DNA of 6,308 nt from contig JAITPZ010000140.1 in assembly GCA_031289165.1 (NCBI GenBank), forward strand, positions 1-6,308, written 5' to 3'. Numbering within the stretch: position 1 is the first letter of the stretch; each line of letters starts with the position of its first letter. The notes beneath the pieces were generated by a model. It did no database searches, was not told the origin of the DNA, and saw only the letters and a program-made list of their open reading frames with translations. This DNA comes from Synergistaceae bacterium (lineage in GTDB: Bacteria; Synergistota; Synergistia; Synergistales; Aminobacteriaceae). A program made the position numbers and the translations under genes. Below, one piece after another: positions 1-6,202 of the stretch.

Positions 1-467
1 CCGTAGACCTTGCAACTACGTCAAAAGAACTATACGAATCCCTCGCTTTTGCGGGTAGCCAGATTGCATGTGACGCGGTACAATCTTTAACGGATGGAAG
101 TTGTCGATTTTTAGAGCAAAATTCTGAATTCGCCACATATGCTACCAAAATAAATAAAACAGAGGCGCAGGTATCGTGGACCCAAAAGAATGTTCAGATT
201 CATAACACGGTAAGGGCGCTTGCTTTTTCTCCGGGGGCTTTTGTGGCGGTTAAAAGCGGAAGGCTGAAACTGTGGCGCACCTTTCCCGTCGAGCTTGCGG
301 CGGAGGGACAGCCGGGGCAGCTTCTGTCTTTCATGGAGGGGGATCCTGTCGTCGCCTGTCTGAGCGGGGCTCTGCGACTGCAGGAGGTTCAGGGCGAGGG
401 CCGGCGAAAAATGAGCGGCGCGGACTGGGCCTGCGGAGAGAGACTCAGAGTAGGGGAGGTGTTATGA
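1..467 (+). CDS. fmt: Methionyl-tRNA formyltransferase, C-terminal part (5' end outside window)
   Basis: Fmt transfers a formyl group from 10-formyltetrahydrofolate to initiator Met-tRNA in the cytoplasm. The reading frame is open from base 3 and gives 154 residues before TGA, about half of the usual 310 or so. The piece covers the end of the catalytic domain, the linker and the whole C-terminal tRNA-binding OB-fold domain. Recognisable family signatures are YATKINKTEAQVSW (the usual YA.KI.KEEA.IDW), IHNTVRALAFSPGAF (usual I.N.IRAF.PWPGA), GRLKLWR, and the closing EGRRKMSGADWACGERLRVGE. The catalytic formyl-transfer residues lie before the window. The RAFNPWPGA core is altered here (RALAFSPGAF), which still fits a functional C domain. 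Base composition changes sharply inside the gene, about 43% GC over 1-180 and about 67% over 301-420 by hand count. The stop codon directly abuts the ATG of the next gene, so the two are very probably co-transcribed. Confidence 0.93.
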   Translation, partial: VDLATTSKELYESLAFAGSQIACDAVQSLTDGSCRFLEQNSEFATYATKINKTEAQVSWTQKNVQIHNTVRALAFSPGAFVAVKSGRLKLWRTFPVELAAEGQPGQLLSFMEGDPVVACLSGALRLQEVQGEGRRKMSGADWACGERLRVGEVL

Positions 468-1205
468 ATGGAAGATGGTATTCTGGGGGATCTTACACTC
501 TGTTATGAGTGGCCCAAAGCGATTGCCGTTACGGGCGCGCTGGGCTCCGGAAAAACGGAATTTGTACTCAACCTCGCAAAGGGCCTGAAACAAAACGGCA
601 AAAAAGTCACTATCGCCGATGCTGATATTATCAATCCTTATTTTTGTATCCGTCAAATCACAGAAACTCTCACTCAGGAAGGTTTTTCAGTTCTCGATCC
701 GCCAGGCGCCGCAAAGTGGTCCGATATGTCCGTCATCAATTCTCAGATAAGCGCCGCACTCGTCGACGCGTACAATCATCTCATTCTCGATGTGGGTGGG
801 GACGCGGGCGGGGTGATGGCTCTGAAGCAGTTCGAGCCGGACATTCGCGCCGCGGGGTATAAACTGCTTCTGATCGTCAACGCTTATCGTCCAAAAACGG
901 CGACGCCCGAGGGCGTCGCGCATATGGCCATGCGTATGGAGGCCCTCTGCGGCCTCGACGTGGGAGCGCTGGTCAGTAATTCTCACCTGATGGAAAGCAC
1001 CGTTCCCGCGGATATCGTCGAGGGACTGGAGGTGGTTTTGGAGGCCGGGCGCAACATGAAGCTCCCGGTTCTTTACGCCACGACTCTTCCCGGGTTTTAC
1101 GAAGAAACGAAGGAACTGCTGCGAAAAAGGGGCCGCGAGGTTCCCCTGTGGCCCATGCTGCGCTTTATGACGCGTCCGTGGGAGGGATCCGAGATGTGGT
1201 CCTGA
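468..1205 (+). CDS. P-loop NTPase of the MinD/CobQ-like type, role unknown, head gene of the oxidoreductase set
   Basis: This 245-residue soluble protein has a Walker A motif GALGSGKT at residues 23-30, a switch-like ADADIINPYF at 50-59, and a Walker B strand LILDVGGD at 105-112. The order (P-loop, D.D..NPYF, hhhDVGGD, then VNAYRP at about 138-143) resembles the SIMIBI group that includes MinD, ParA and CobQ-type proteins. It lacks the deviant KGG-type P-loop with a signature lysine that marks ParA/MinD, and has no CxxC pair like the Mrp/NBP35 Fe-S carriers. From memory, ATPases with a D.DIVNPYF motif occur beside 2-oxoacid oxidoreductase genes in other anaerobes, but no function is established. 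The start at 468 follows GGGGAGG with an 8-base spacer and zero gap from fmt; the ATG at 464 is in another frame. A role in enzyme maturation or regulation is only inferred from context. Confidence 0.85.
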   Translation: MEDGILGDLTLCYEWPKAIAVTGALGSGKTEFVLNLAKGLKQNGKKVTIADADIINPYFCIRQITETLTQEGFSVLDPPGAAKWSDMSVINSQISAALVDAYNHLILDVGGDAGGVMALKQFEPDIRAAGYKLLLIVNAYRPKTATPEGVAHMAMRMEALCGLDVGALVSNSHLMESTVPADIVEGLEVVLEAGRNMKLPVLYATTLPGFYEETKELLRKRGREVPLWPMLRFMTRPWEGSEMWS

Positions 1206-1274
1206 AGAGAGGCTGTTTTGTATGGAAATGCGGGCTGAAATGAATAAATTACAGCAGAAAGGAGTTTTTTTGCG

Positions 1275-1490
1275 ATGCCAAAAGGACGTGTGACGGTCAG
1301 GGAAGAGTTTTGTAAAAGCTGTGGCCTGTGTGTCACGGCGTGTCCGGCGAAGACCCTGAGGATATCCGATCACCTCAACCCGAAGGGCCATCGTCCGGTC
1401 GAGCAGTTCACGGAGGGCTGCACGGGGTGTGCCCTGTGCGCCAGGATATGCCCGGATGTGGCGTTGTCCGTGTATCGGATCGACGGCTGA
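1275..1490 (+). CDS. korD: Ferredoxin-like subunit (two [4Fe-4S]) of 2-oxoacid:ferredoxin oxidoreductase
   Basis: This 71-residue protein is the small delta subunit that passes electrons from the catalytic core of a four-subunit 2-oxoacid oxidoreductase to free ferredoxin. It has two classical cluster-binding motifs, CKSCGLCVTACP (Cys13, 16, 19, 23) and CTGCALCARICP (Cys49, 52, 55, 59). Each is followed by a proline and the pair is separated by a 25-residue insert containing NPKGHRPVEQF, typical of the KorD/VorD family rather than of free bacterial ferredoxin. Start choice: GGAG at 1261-1264 lies 10 bases before the ATG. The gene sits 69 bases after the NTPase and 32 before the alpha subunit, with the same orientation. 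The name korD follows general usage; if the enzyme is the branched-chain type it would be a vor gene. Confidence 0.93.
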   Translation: MPKGRVTVREEFCKSCGLCVTACPAKTLRISDHLNPKGHRPVEQFTEGCTGCALCARICPDVALSVYRIDG

Positions 1491-1509
1491 CGACGCCGGT
1501 TATTTTGTC

Positions 1510-1517
1510 AGGAGGTG
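1510..1517 (+). promoter_or_regulatory. Ribosome binding site fixing the alpha-subunit start
   Basis: AGGAGGTG is an almost perfect match to the anti-Shine-Dalgarno complement. The GGAGG core ends seven bases before the ATG at 1523. The frame stays open upstream to 1328, but that stretch overlaps the ferredoxin subunit in another frame and has no family resemblance, so this site settles the start at 1523. Confidence 0.85.
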
Positions 1518-1522
1518 CGAAT

Positions 1523-2587
1523 ATGGCAAGGTCATTGATGAAGGGAACAGAAGCGATTGCGGAGGCGGCGATTCAGGCCGGCTGTAAGTACTTCTTCGGT
1601 TATCCCATAACCCCGCAGAACGAGATTCCGGAGTACATGTCGGCCCACCTGCCGAAGGTCGGGGGGACGTATTTACAGGCGGAAAGCGAGATCGCGTCGA
1701 TCAATATGGTGATGGGCGGGGCGACGACGGGATACAGGGTCATGACGACCTCCTCCAGCCCCGGTATTTCTCTGATGTCCGAGGGAATTTCCTATATCGC
1801 GATGACGGAGCTCCCCTGCGTCATCGTCAACATTTCTCGCGGCGGACCCGGTCTGGGCAACATTCTTCCGGCGCAGGGCGACTACAGGCAGGCCACCAGT
1901 GGAGGCGGACACGGCGACTACAACGTCATCGTGCTGGCCCCGGGCAACCTGCAGGAGGCCGTCGATTTCACGCAGGACGCCTTCGACCTTTCTCAGAAAT
2001 ACCGTACACCCGTTATGCTTCTGGCCGACGGGTTCATGGGGCAGATGATGGAGGCCGTCGAGATCAAATCCCGCAAAACGGAAGACCCCAAAACCAACGC
2101 GGACTGGGCGCTGGGCTGGTGGGACGAGAGGGGCGGCAAACGCGCCATGATCTACAGTATGCAGCTGGATCCCGACAAGCTGGAGGCGCACGATACGCAC
2201 CTTCAGGAAAAGTACAGCCGCATCAGGACCAGCGAAGCCCGATTCGAACATTATATGATCGACGACGCGGAACTGATCATCACGGCCTATGGAACGACCA
2301 GCCGCGTCTGCCGCTCGGCCATCAACAACCTCCGCGAGGAAGGATTCAGGGTGGGGATGGTGCGCCCCATAACGCTTTGGCCGTTCCCGACGGCGGGTTA
2401 TTCCGACCTGCCCAAAAGCGTGAAGGGCATACTGGACGTGGAGATGAGCGCGTCCTTCCAGATGATGGACGACGTGCGCCTGGCGACGCTGTGCGACCTG
2501 CCCATAGCCACGACGGGACGCTGGGGAGGTTTTTCTCCCTCCGTGCGCCAGGTCGAGGAAAAATGCAGAGAACTGCTTAAAAAGTAA
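1523..2587 (+). CDS. vorB: 2-oxoacid:ferredoxin oxidoreductase alpha subunit, VorB type (probable 3-methyl-2-oxobutanoate)
   Basis: The alpha subunit, with beta, forms the TPP-dependent active site that decarboxylates a 2-oxoacid to an acyl-CoA and CO2, with electrons going to ferredoxin. The protein is 354 residues, the usual length for VorB-type alpha chains. Key motifs are GYPITPQNEIPEY (26-38), QAESEIASINM (52-62, the conserved acidic TPP-side stretch), TTSSSPGISLMSEGISY (75-91) and SRGGPGLGN (105-113). The pyrimidine-binding domain I is followed by domain II with the AYGTTSR and MVRPITLWPFP motifs, which places it in the pyruvate/2-oxoglutarate oxidoreductase family. The TPQNEIPEY form and the WGGFSPSVRQVEE tail favour VOR over 2-oxoglutarate KorA. 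The substrate is therefore likely 2-oxoisovalerate and related branched-chain 2-oxoacids; this part rests on family resemblance. The beta gene follows after 20 bases. Confidence 0.9.
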   Translation: MARSLMKGTEAIAEAAIQAGCKYFFGYPITPQNEIPEYMSAHLPKVGGTYLQAESEIASINMVMGGATTGYRVMTTSSSPGISLMSEGISYIAMTELPCVIVNISRGGPGLGNILPAQGDYRQATSGGGHGDYNVIVLAPGNLQEAVDFTQDAFDLSQKYRTPVMLLADGFMGQMMEAVEIKSRKTEDPKTNADWALGWWDERGGKRAMIYSMQLDPDKLEAHDTHLQEKYSRIRTSEARFEHYMIDDAELIITAYGTTSRVCRSAINNLREEGFRVGMVRPITLWPFPTAGYSDLPKSVKGILDVEMSASFQMMDDVRLATLCDLPIATTGRWGGFSPSVRQVEEKCRELLKK

Positions 2588-2607
2588 GAAGCAAGGGGGT
2601 GTTTTGA

Positions 2608-3354
2608 ATGAGTGAGACTCAGGTTTTTAACATGCCAAAAGTGTGGAAGGCGGACGTTCACACCCATTATTGCCCGGGATGTACGCACGGAGTGGCTCAT
2701 CGCCTGGTCTGCGAGGCTATTGATGAGCTGGGCATCCAGAACAGGACGATAGGGGTAGCTCCCGTCGGGTGCGCGGTTCTGATGCACCAGTATATGGACC
2801 TCGACTTCGTGGAAGCCGCTCACGGCCGCGCTCCGGCGCTGGCCAGCGGGGCGAAAGCCGTACGCCCGGACAAAATTGTCTTCACGTATCAGGGAGATGG
2901 GGACCTTGCCTCCATCGGAATGGGCGAGATCGTCCACACGATGAATCGCAGCCTGCCCCTGACTATAGTGTTCATCAACAACGCCATCTATGGAATGACG
3001 GGTGGGCAGATGGCCCCGACGACGCTGATCGGGCAAAAGTCCACGACCAGTCCGGCCGGGCGCAACGCGAAAACGAACGGCTATCCCATCCGCATGAGCG
3101 AGATGCTGGCGACTCTGGCGGGGCCCGCTTACATCGAGCGGGTGGCGCTGACGCAGCCCAAATACATCATAAAGGCCAGACAGGCCATCCTCAAGGCTTT
3201 TAAAAATCAGGTGGAGGGGAAGGGGATGTCGTTCGTCGAACTGCTTTCGACCTGCCCGACCAACTGGGGCATGCGCCCGACCGACGCCTGCAAATGGCTC
3301 GAGGAAAATATGATTCCCTATTATCCGCTTGGCGTCTTTAAGGACTTTGAGTGA
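2608..3354 (+). CDS. korB: 2-oxoacid:ferredoxin oxidoreductase beta subunit (TPP and [4Fe-4S])
   Basis: The 248-residue beta chain binds the diphosphate end of TPP and the proximal [4Fe-4S] cluster of the oxidoreductase. Visible features are YCPGCTHG near the N-terminus (Cys22, Cys25), PVGCAV (Cys55), the TPP-Mg motif beginning GDGDLASIG (96-104) and closing with NNAIYGMTGGQMAPTT (124-139), and TCPTNWG (Cys216). Cys22, 25, 55 and 216 match the four-cysteine pattern known for ligating the cluster in this family. The chain is short and compact, as in four-subunit enzymes, with no fused domains. A purine-rich AAGGGGG site ends eight bases before the ATG. It follows alpha by 20 bases and precedes gamma by 15, so the subunits are expected to be made together. 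No key residue appears to be missing. Confidence 0.93.
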   Translation: MSETQVFNMPKVWKADVHTHYCPGCTHGVAHRLVCEAIDELGIQNRTIGVAPVGCAVLMHQYMDLDFVEAAHGRAPALASGAKAVRPDKIVFTYQGDGDLASIGMGEIVHTMNRSLPLTIVFINNAIYGMTGGQMAPTTLIGQKSTTSPAGRNAKTNGYPIRMSEMLATLAGPAYIERVALTQPKYIIKARQAILKAFKNQVEGKGMSFVELLSTCPTNWGMRPTDACKWLEENMIPYYPLGVFKDFE

Positions 3355-3369
3355 GGAGGCTGGGGTCCC

Positions 3370-3930
3370 ATGGATAAGAGCAACGGAAAGAAATTTGAGA
3401 TGTCCCTTATCGGGGCGGGCTTCGGGGGGCAGGGCCTGATGGTTCTGGGGCAGCTGGTCGCCTACACGGGCATCGAAGAGGGACGCTACGTTTCCTGGAT
3501 TCCCTCCTACGGGCCGGAGATGCGCGGAGGAACCGCAAACTGCTGCGTGATCGTCTCCAGTGAGGAAATCGGCGCGCCGGTCGTTTCGGAGGCCAACATC
3601 ATCGTCGTGATGAATCAGCCCTCCTTCGAGAAATTCAGGAATGACGTCAAGCCGAACGGGATTCTGCTTTACAACAGCGATCTCGTCAAAGCCGAGGGGG
3701 TGCGCTCCGATATCAAACTCATCGGCATTCCCGCCAACACGATCGCGATCGAGGAAGGCAGCGACAAGGTCGCCAATATCGCCATGCTGGGCGCGGTCGT
3801 CGCCGCGTCGGGCATCGTGGGGGACAAAAGCTGCGTCGAGACCATCAGGGAAAAGCTGGGAAAGAAAAAGCCCGAGTTCCTGCCGATGAATCTCTCCACC
3901 TACGAAAGGGGAAAGGCGCTGGTCGTGTAG
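3370..3930 (+). CDS. korC: 2-oxoacid:ferredoxin oxidoreductase gamma subunit
   Basis: The 186-residue gamma chain supplies the domain that positions CoA and completes the oxidoreductase. It shows the glycine-rich opening SLIGAGFGGQGLMVLGQ (12-28), the invariant PSYGPEMRGGTANC (45-58), and EANIIVVMNQPS, all standard for the POR/KOR gamma family; the length is normal. The start follows a GAGGAGG site that overlaps the beta stop codon, with a 10-base spacer; the ATG is the first in frame after the site. It is the last gene of the operon: the TAG stop is followed within about 45 bases by a hairpin terminator. The tail ends GKALVV, with no extra domain. Confidence 0.92.
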   Translation: MDKSNGKKFEMSLIGAGFGGQGLMVLGQLVAYTGIEEGRYVSWIPSYGPEMRGGTANCCVIVSSEEIGAPVVSEANIIVVMNQPSFEKFRNDVKPNGILLYNSDLVKAEGVRSDIKLIGIPANTIAIEEGSDKVANIAMLGAVVAASGIVGDKSCVETIREKLGKKKPEFLPMNLSTYERGKALVV

Positions 3931-3943
3931 TATCGACTCAATT

Positions 3944-3967
3944 ATCCGGATCCGAATCCGGATCCAA
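3944..3967. repeat. Tandem 12-mer, each copy palindromic
   Basis: ATCCGGATCCGA (3944-3955) is repeated as ATCCGGATCCAA (3956-3967), differing at one base. Each copy contains the palindrome TCCGGA/GGATCC. The two copies can also pair with each other: GGATCCG (3948-3954) with CGGATCC (3959-3965), loop of four. It lies 13 bases after the gamma stop and just before the terminator, in no gene. Function unknown; it could be a simple replication-slippage product or a protein-binding site. Confidence 0.6.
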
Positions 3968-3972
3968 CTTTG

Positions 3973-4001
3973 AGACGGGCCCTCGCGGACCCGTCTTTTT
4001 T
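3973..4001 (+). terminator. Rho-independent terminator of the oxidoreductase operon
   Basis: AGACGGG (3973-3979) pairs with CCCGTCT (3990-3996). The stem continues past one C/A mismatch into CC/GG and closes on a TCGC loop. Six T's (3996-4001) follow at once. It sits about 45 bases after the gamma stop and has no T-run on the other strand, so it acts only on + strand transcripts. Confidence 0.88.
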
Positions 4002-4038
4002 GCGAATTAAAATCGCATAGCTTCTCAGAGTAAACTTA

Positions 4039-4142
4039 CCAATGTCCGCAATTTAAGAATGAACGCGACCAATCTTTGGGGCTCCGCCCCAAACCTCGCG
4101 AGGGGTCGCGGACCCCTCGACCCCTTAAGTTGCTGACATTGG
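4039..4142. repeat. 104-base palindromic intergenic element with 19-base imperfect inverted-repeat ends
   Basis: The left end (4039-4057) begins CCAATGTCCGCA and the right end (4124-4142) finishes GCTGACATTGG; the arms match in inverted orientation at 17 of 19 positions. Between them are two perfect hairpins: TTTGGGGC/GCCCCAAA (4075-4082 with 4086-4093, loop TCC), and a 9-bp stem (4099-4107 with 4111-4119, loop GCG) made of CGAGGGGTC and its complement. A further 10-base palindrome CCTCGCGAGG (4094-4103) overlaps the second. There is no open reading frame, so no transposase. Such a shape fits a REP/BIME-like or MITE-like extragenic element. It lies between convergent genes and ends three bases from the chemoreceptor stop codon, so it would form the 3' end of that mRNA. 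There is no T-run on the - strand, so a classical terminator there is not supported. Copy number elsewhere cannot be judged from one window. Confidence 0.7.
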
Positions 4143-4145
4143 GAG

Positions 4146-6185
4146 TTAAATTACAAAACTGGCCGTGTCCTCCCGGAGTTCGGCGGCGAGCGCGGCGAGG
4201 TTCTGGCTGGACGAGGCGATTTGCTGAGTGGAGGCCGCCTGATGCTCGCTGCCGGATGAGGCGTGATCGACCTCATTCAGGTTGTCTTTGCTTATTTTTT
4301 CAATCTCGCTGATCGACGCCACAAGCTCCTGGTTGCCCGCCGCTATTTTTTCGATGGAGGAGGACACGTCCGCTATCTGATCGGACAACGAGACGATCGA
4401 GGCGGCGATCTCGGAGAAAATTCTGCCCGTCGTGCTGACGGCCTCGATGCCGGCGGCCACGCCCCGCTCGCCGGACCTGGCCGCTTCCACGGCCTGCTCC
4501 ATGTTGCTCTGATTTTTTGATATCAGCTCCGATATCTGCCGGGTCGCGTTCTTTGAGCTTTCCGCGAGTTTTCTGACCTCGTCGGCCACAACGGCGAAGC
4601 CCTTGCCGTGGTCGCCGGCCCTGGAGGCTTCGATCGCGGCGTTCAGGGCCAGCAGGTTCGTCTGTTGCGCCACCGACGAGATGAGATTCACGATCTCGCT
4701 TATTTCACGCGAGCCCTCGGACAGATCCGTGATCGCCTTCTGGAGCCCCGACGAGCCCCTGCCGATCTCCAGCATCTGAGACATCGCGCCATCGACCGAG
4801 GCCTGCCCCTCTTTCACCTCGCGCGTCGCGCTCGACGCGATCTCGTTCACCTGCCGGGTCACGTTCAGAACCTCCTGCGCCGTGTCGGAAATATTGTGCG
4901 CGATGTTCAAAACATTCTCGGTCGAGTGAGCCTGGTTCTTTGCCCCCGTCGAGATTTTCGCCATCGCCCTGCTGACCTCCCCGGCCGCGTTCGCGCAGCT
5001 CTGCGAGCCGGCGGTCACCGTCTCGCTCGATGCCGCAAGGATTTCGGCCTGGTATTTCACCTGCTTTATGAGGCTGGTCAGGCTGTTTTTCATGCTGAGG
5101 AACCCCTCGGCAAGCTGACTGGTCTCGTCGCCCGAATACACCTTTACCTCCCTCTCCCGGAGGTCGCCGCTGGCCAGTACCATGCACTCGTCCCTTATCA
5201 GCACGATGGGCGCCACCACCCTCCTGCTGATGGTGACGACGAATATCAGGCCGGCGACTATAAATACGGCGGACAGCAGCAGCATAATCCTGGAAAGAGC
5301 GGTCAGGTCGCTTCGGACCTCCGAAAGCGGCGCAGCCACAACCACGGCCCAGTGCTGGCCGCCCTGAAGGCTGATGGGAGAGAACACGCCTTCAAGCTCT
5401 CGCCCCTCGAAAGAAAAATCTCCGAAAATTTCCCCGCTCCAGGTGGAGGACGTATCCCTGAAAAATTTCAGCAGCTTGTCGTCGAGCTCCCTCGACGAGA
5501 GCCCCGCCTCCGGCGAGACCTTCTTTTCGCTGATGTTCAATTTGCCGACGACGCTCGGGTGTCTCGCGTCGGAAATAACGAGGCCGTTCCGGTCCACGAT
5601 GAACCCGTAACCGCTGTCCTTGAACTTCACGCTGTCCAGTATGGGCCCGAGGCGCTCCAGGTTGTACGTGGCCCCCAGCATTCCGACGAGCCTGCCGTTA
5701 TCCATGACCGGCTCGCAGACGACCACCGAGGGCTTTCCGGACGAACTGGAGATCATTACGTCGGAAACGTAGGACTCTCCGGTCGTAAGCACCTTTTTAA
5801 AATATTCGCGCTCGCCGGCGTTGAAGGAGGTGTTGACGGAGCGGATGGCGGAACCGTCCGGCCACACGAAGAAGAGGACGTCGAACATTCCAATTTTGTC
5901 GAACACGCCCGAGAGGATGGATACGATCTGCGCCCTGTCCTCTCCGGCCTTTATGACCTCCATGCCCGATATGATCTCGAGGTAGTTGGAGATGGAATCC
6001 ATACAGGACCGGATCTGATCGGCGTAACGCGAACTCACCGCGATCGCGGTTTCCCGGGTGTTTTTGGACAGCGACTTTTGCGACAGGTAGTAGCTCGTGA
6101 AGGACAACACCAGAAAAGAAATTACGAACACCGGAATAAATGCGCGCAACAGCCTGGCTTGCAGGCTCTTTTTCTTCATACTCAT
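4146..6185 (-). CDS. Methyl-accepting chemotaxis protein with periplasmic dCache-type sensor
   Basis: This transmembrane receptor would sense a ligand outside the membrane and control CheA through its cytoplasmic hairpin. Residues here count from an ATG at 6194, three codons upstream (682 residues; 679 from 6185). The order is: TM1 about 17-37 (FIPVFVISFLVLSF); extracytoplasmic sensor about 40-300, dCache-like; TM2 about 303-324 (IMLLLSAVFIVAGLIFVV); HAMP about 325-378; signalling coiled coil to the end. The hairpin tip at about 507-535 has the family hallmark QQTNLLALNAAIEASRAG, then HGKGFAVVADEVRKLAE. About 155-160 residues lie on each arm of the hairpin, near the 44-heptad class. There is no C-terminal CheR/CheB-binding pentapeptide. 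In the sensor, EREYF (128-132) replaces the RxWY form typical of amino-acid dCache receptors, so the ligand is not predictable. Start 6185 is preferred because AAGGAG is 11 bases upstream, against two bases for 6194. No other chemotaxis gene is in view. Confidence 0.93.
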   Translation of the reverse strand: MSMKKKSLQARLLRAFIPVFVISFLVLSFTSYYLSQKSLSKNTRETAIAVSSRYADQIRSCMDSISNYLEIISGMEVIKAGEDRAQIVSILSGVFDKIGMFDVLFFVWPDGSAIRSVNTSFNAGEREYFKKVLTTGESYVSDVMISSSSGKPSVVVCEPVMDNGRLVGMLGATYNLERLGPILDSVKFKDSGYGFIVDRNGLVISDARHPSVVGKLNISEKKVSPEAGLSSRELDDKLLKFFRDTSSTWSGEIFGDFSFEGRELEGVFSPISLQGGQHWAVVVAAPLSEVRSDLTALSRIMLLLSAVFIVAGLIFVVTISRRVVAPIVLIRDECMVLASGDLREREVKVYSGDETSQLAEGFLSMKNSLTSLIKQVKYQAEILAASSETVTAGSQSCANAAGEVSRAMAKISTGAKNQAHSTENVLNIAHNISDTAQEVLNVTRQVNEIASSATREVKEGQASVDGAMSQMLEIGRGSSGLQKAITDLSEGSREISEIVNLISSVAQQTNLLALNAAIEASRAGDHGKGFAVVADEVRKLAESSKNATRQISELISKNQSNMEQAVEAARSGERGVAAGIEAVSTTGRIFSEIAASIVSLSDQIADVSSSIEKIAAGNQELVASISEIEKISKDNLNEVDHASSGSEHQAASTQQIASSSQNLAALAAELREDTASFVI

Positions 6186-6196
6186 ACAGTTCATAT

Positions 6197-6202
6197 CTCC
6201 TT
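6197..6202 (-). promoter_or_regulatory. Ribosome binding site of the chemoreceptor, bearing on its start
   Basis: On the - strand AAGGAG is followed by AT and the ATG at 6194, a two-base gap that is too tight for normal initiation. The next in-frame ATG at 6185 is 11 bases away, close to the 7-10 base spacers of the other genes here, and the third at 6179 is 17 away. The start at 6185 is therefore favoured but not proved. Confidence 0.65.

Noticed and set aside
464..470. Alternative ATG at 464 for the NTPase
   Set aside because: It is in a different frame from the NTPase; only the ATG at 468 opens the conserved frame.
1218..1247. Internal promoter in the gap before the ferredoxin gene (TTGTAT and a downstream AT-rich box)
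   Set aside because: The hexamer at the proper spacing (TGAATA) matches the -10 consensus poorly; not enough to call.
687..1391. 234-codon - strand frame across the NTPase and the start of the ferredoxin gene
   Set aside because: It overlaps two well-supported genes, shows no family motifs, and has no ribosome site of note.
1328..1522. Upstream extension of the alpha subunit to an ATG at 1328
   Set aside because: The added residues are an out-of-frame reading of the ferredoxin subunit. The AGGAGGTG site and the family start at MARSLMKGTEAI fix the start at 1523.
4002..4016. GCGA/TCGC small hairpin as a terminator for the chemoreceptor gene
   Set aside because: The stem has only four pairs and is not followed by a T-run on the - strand.
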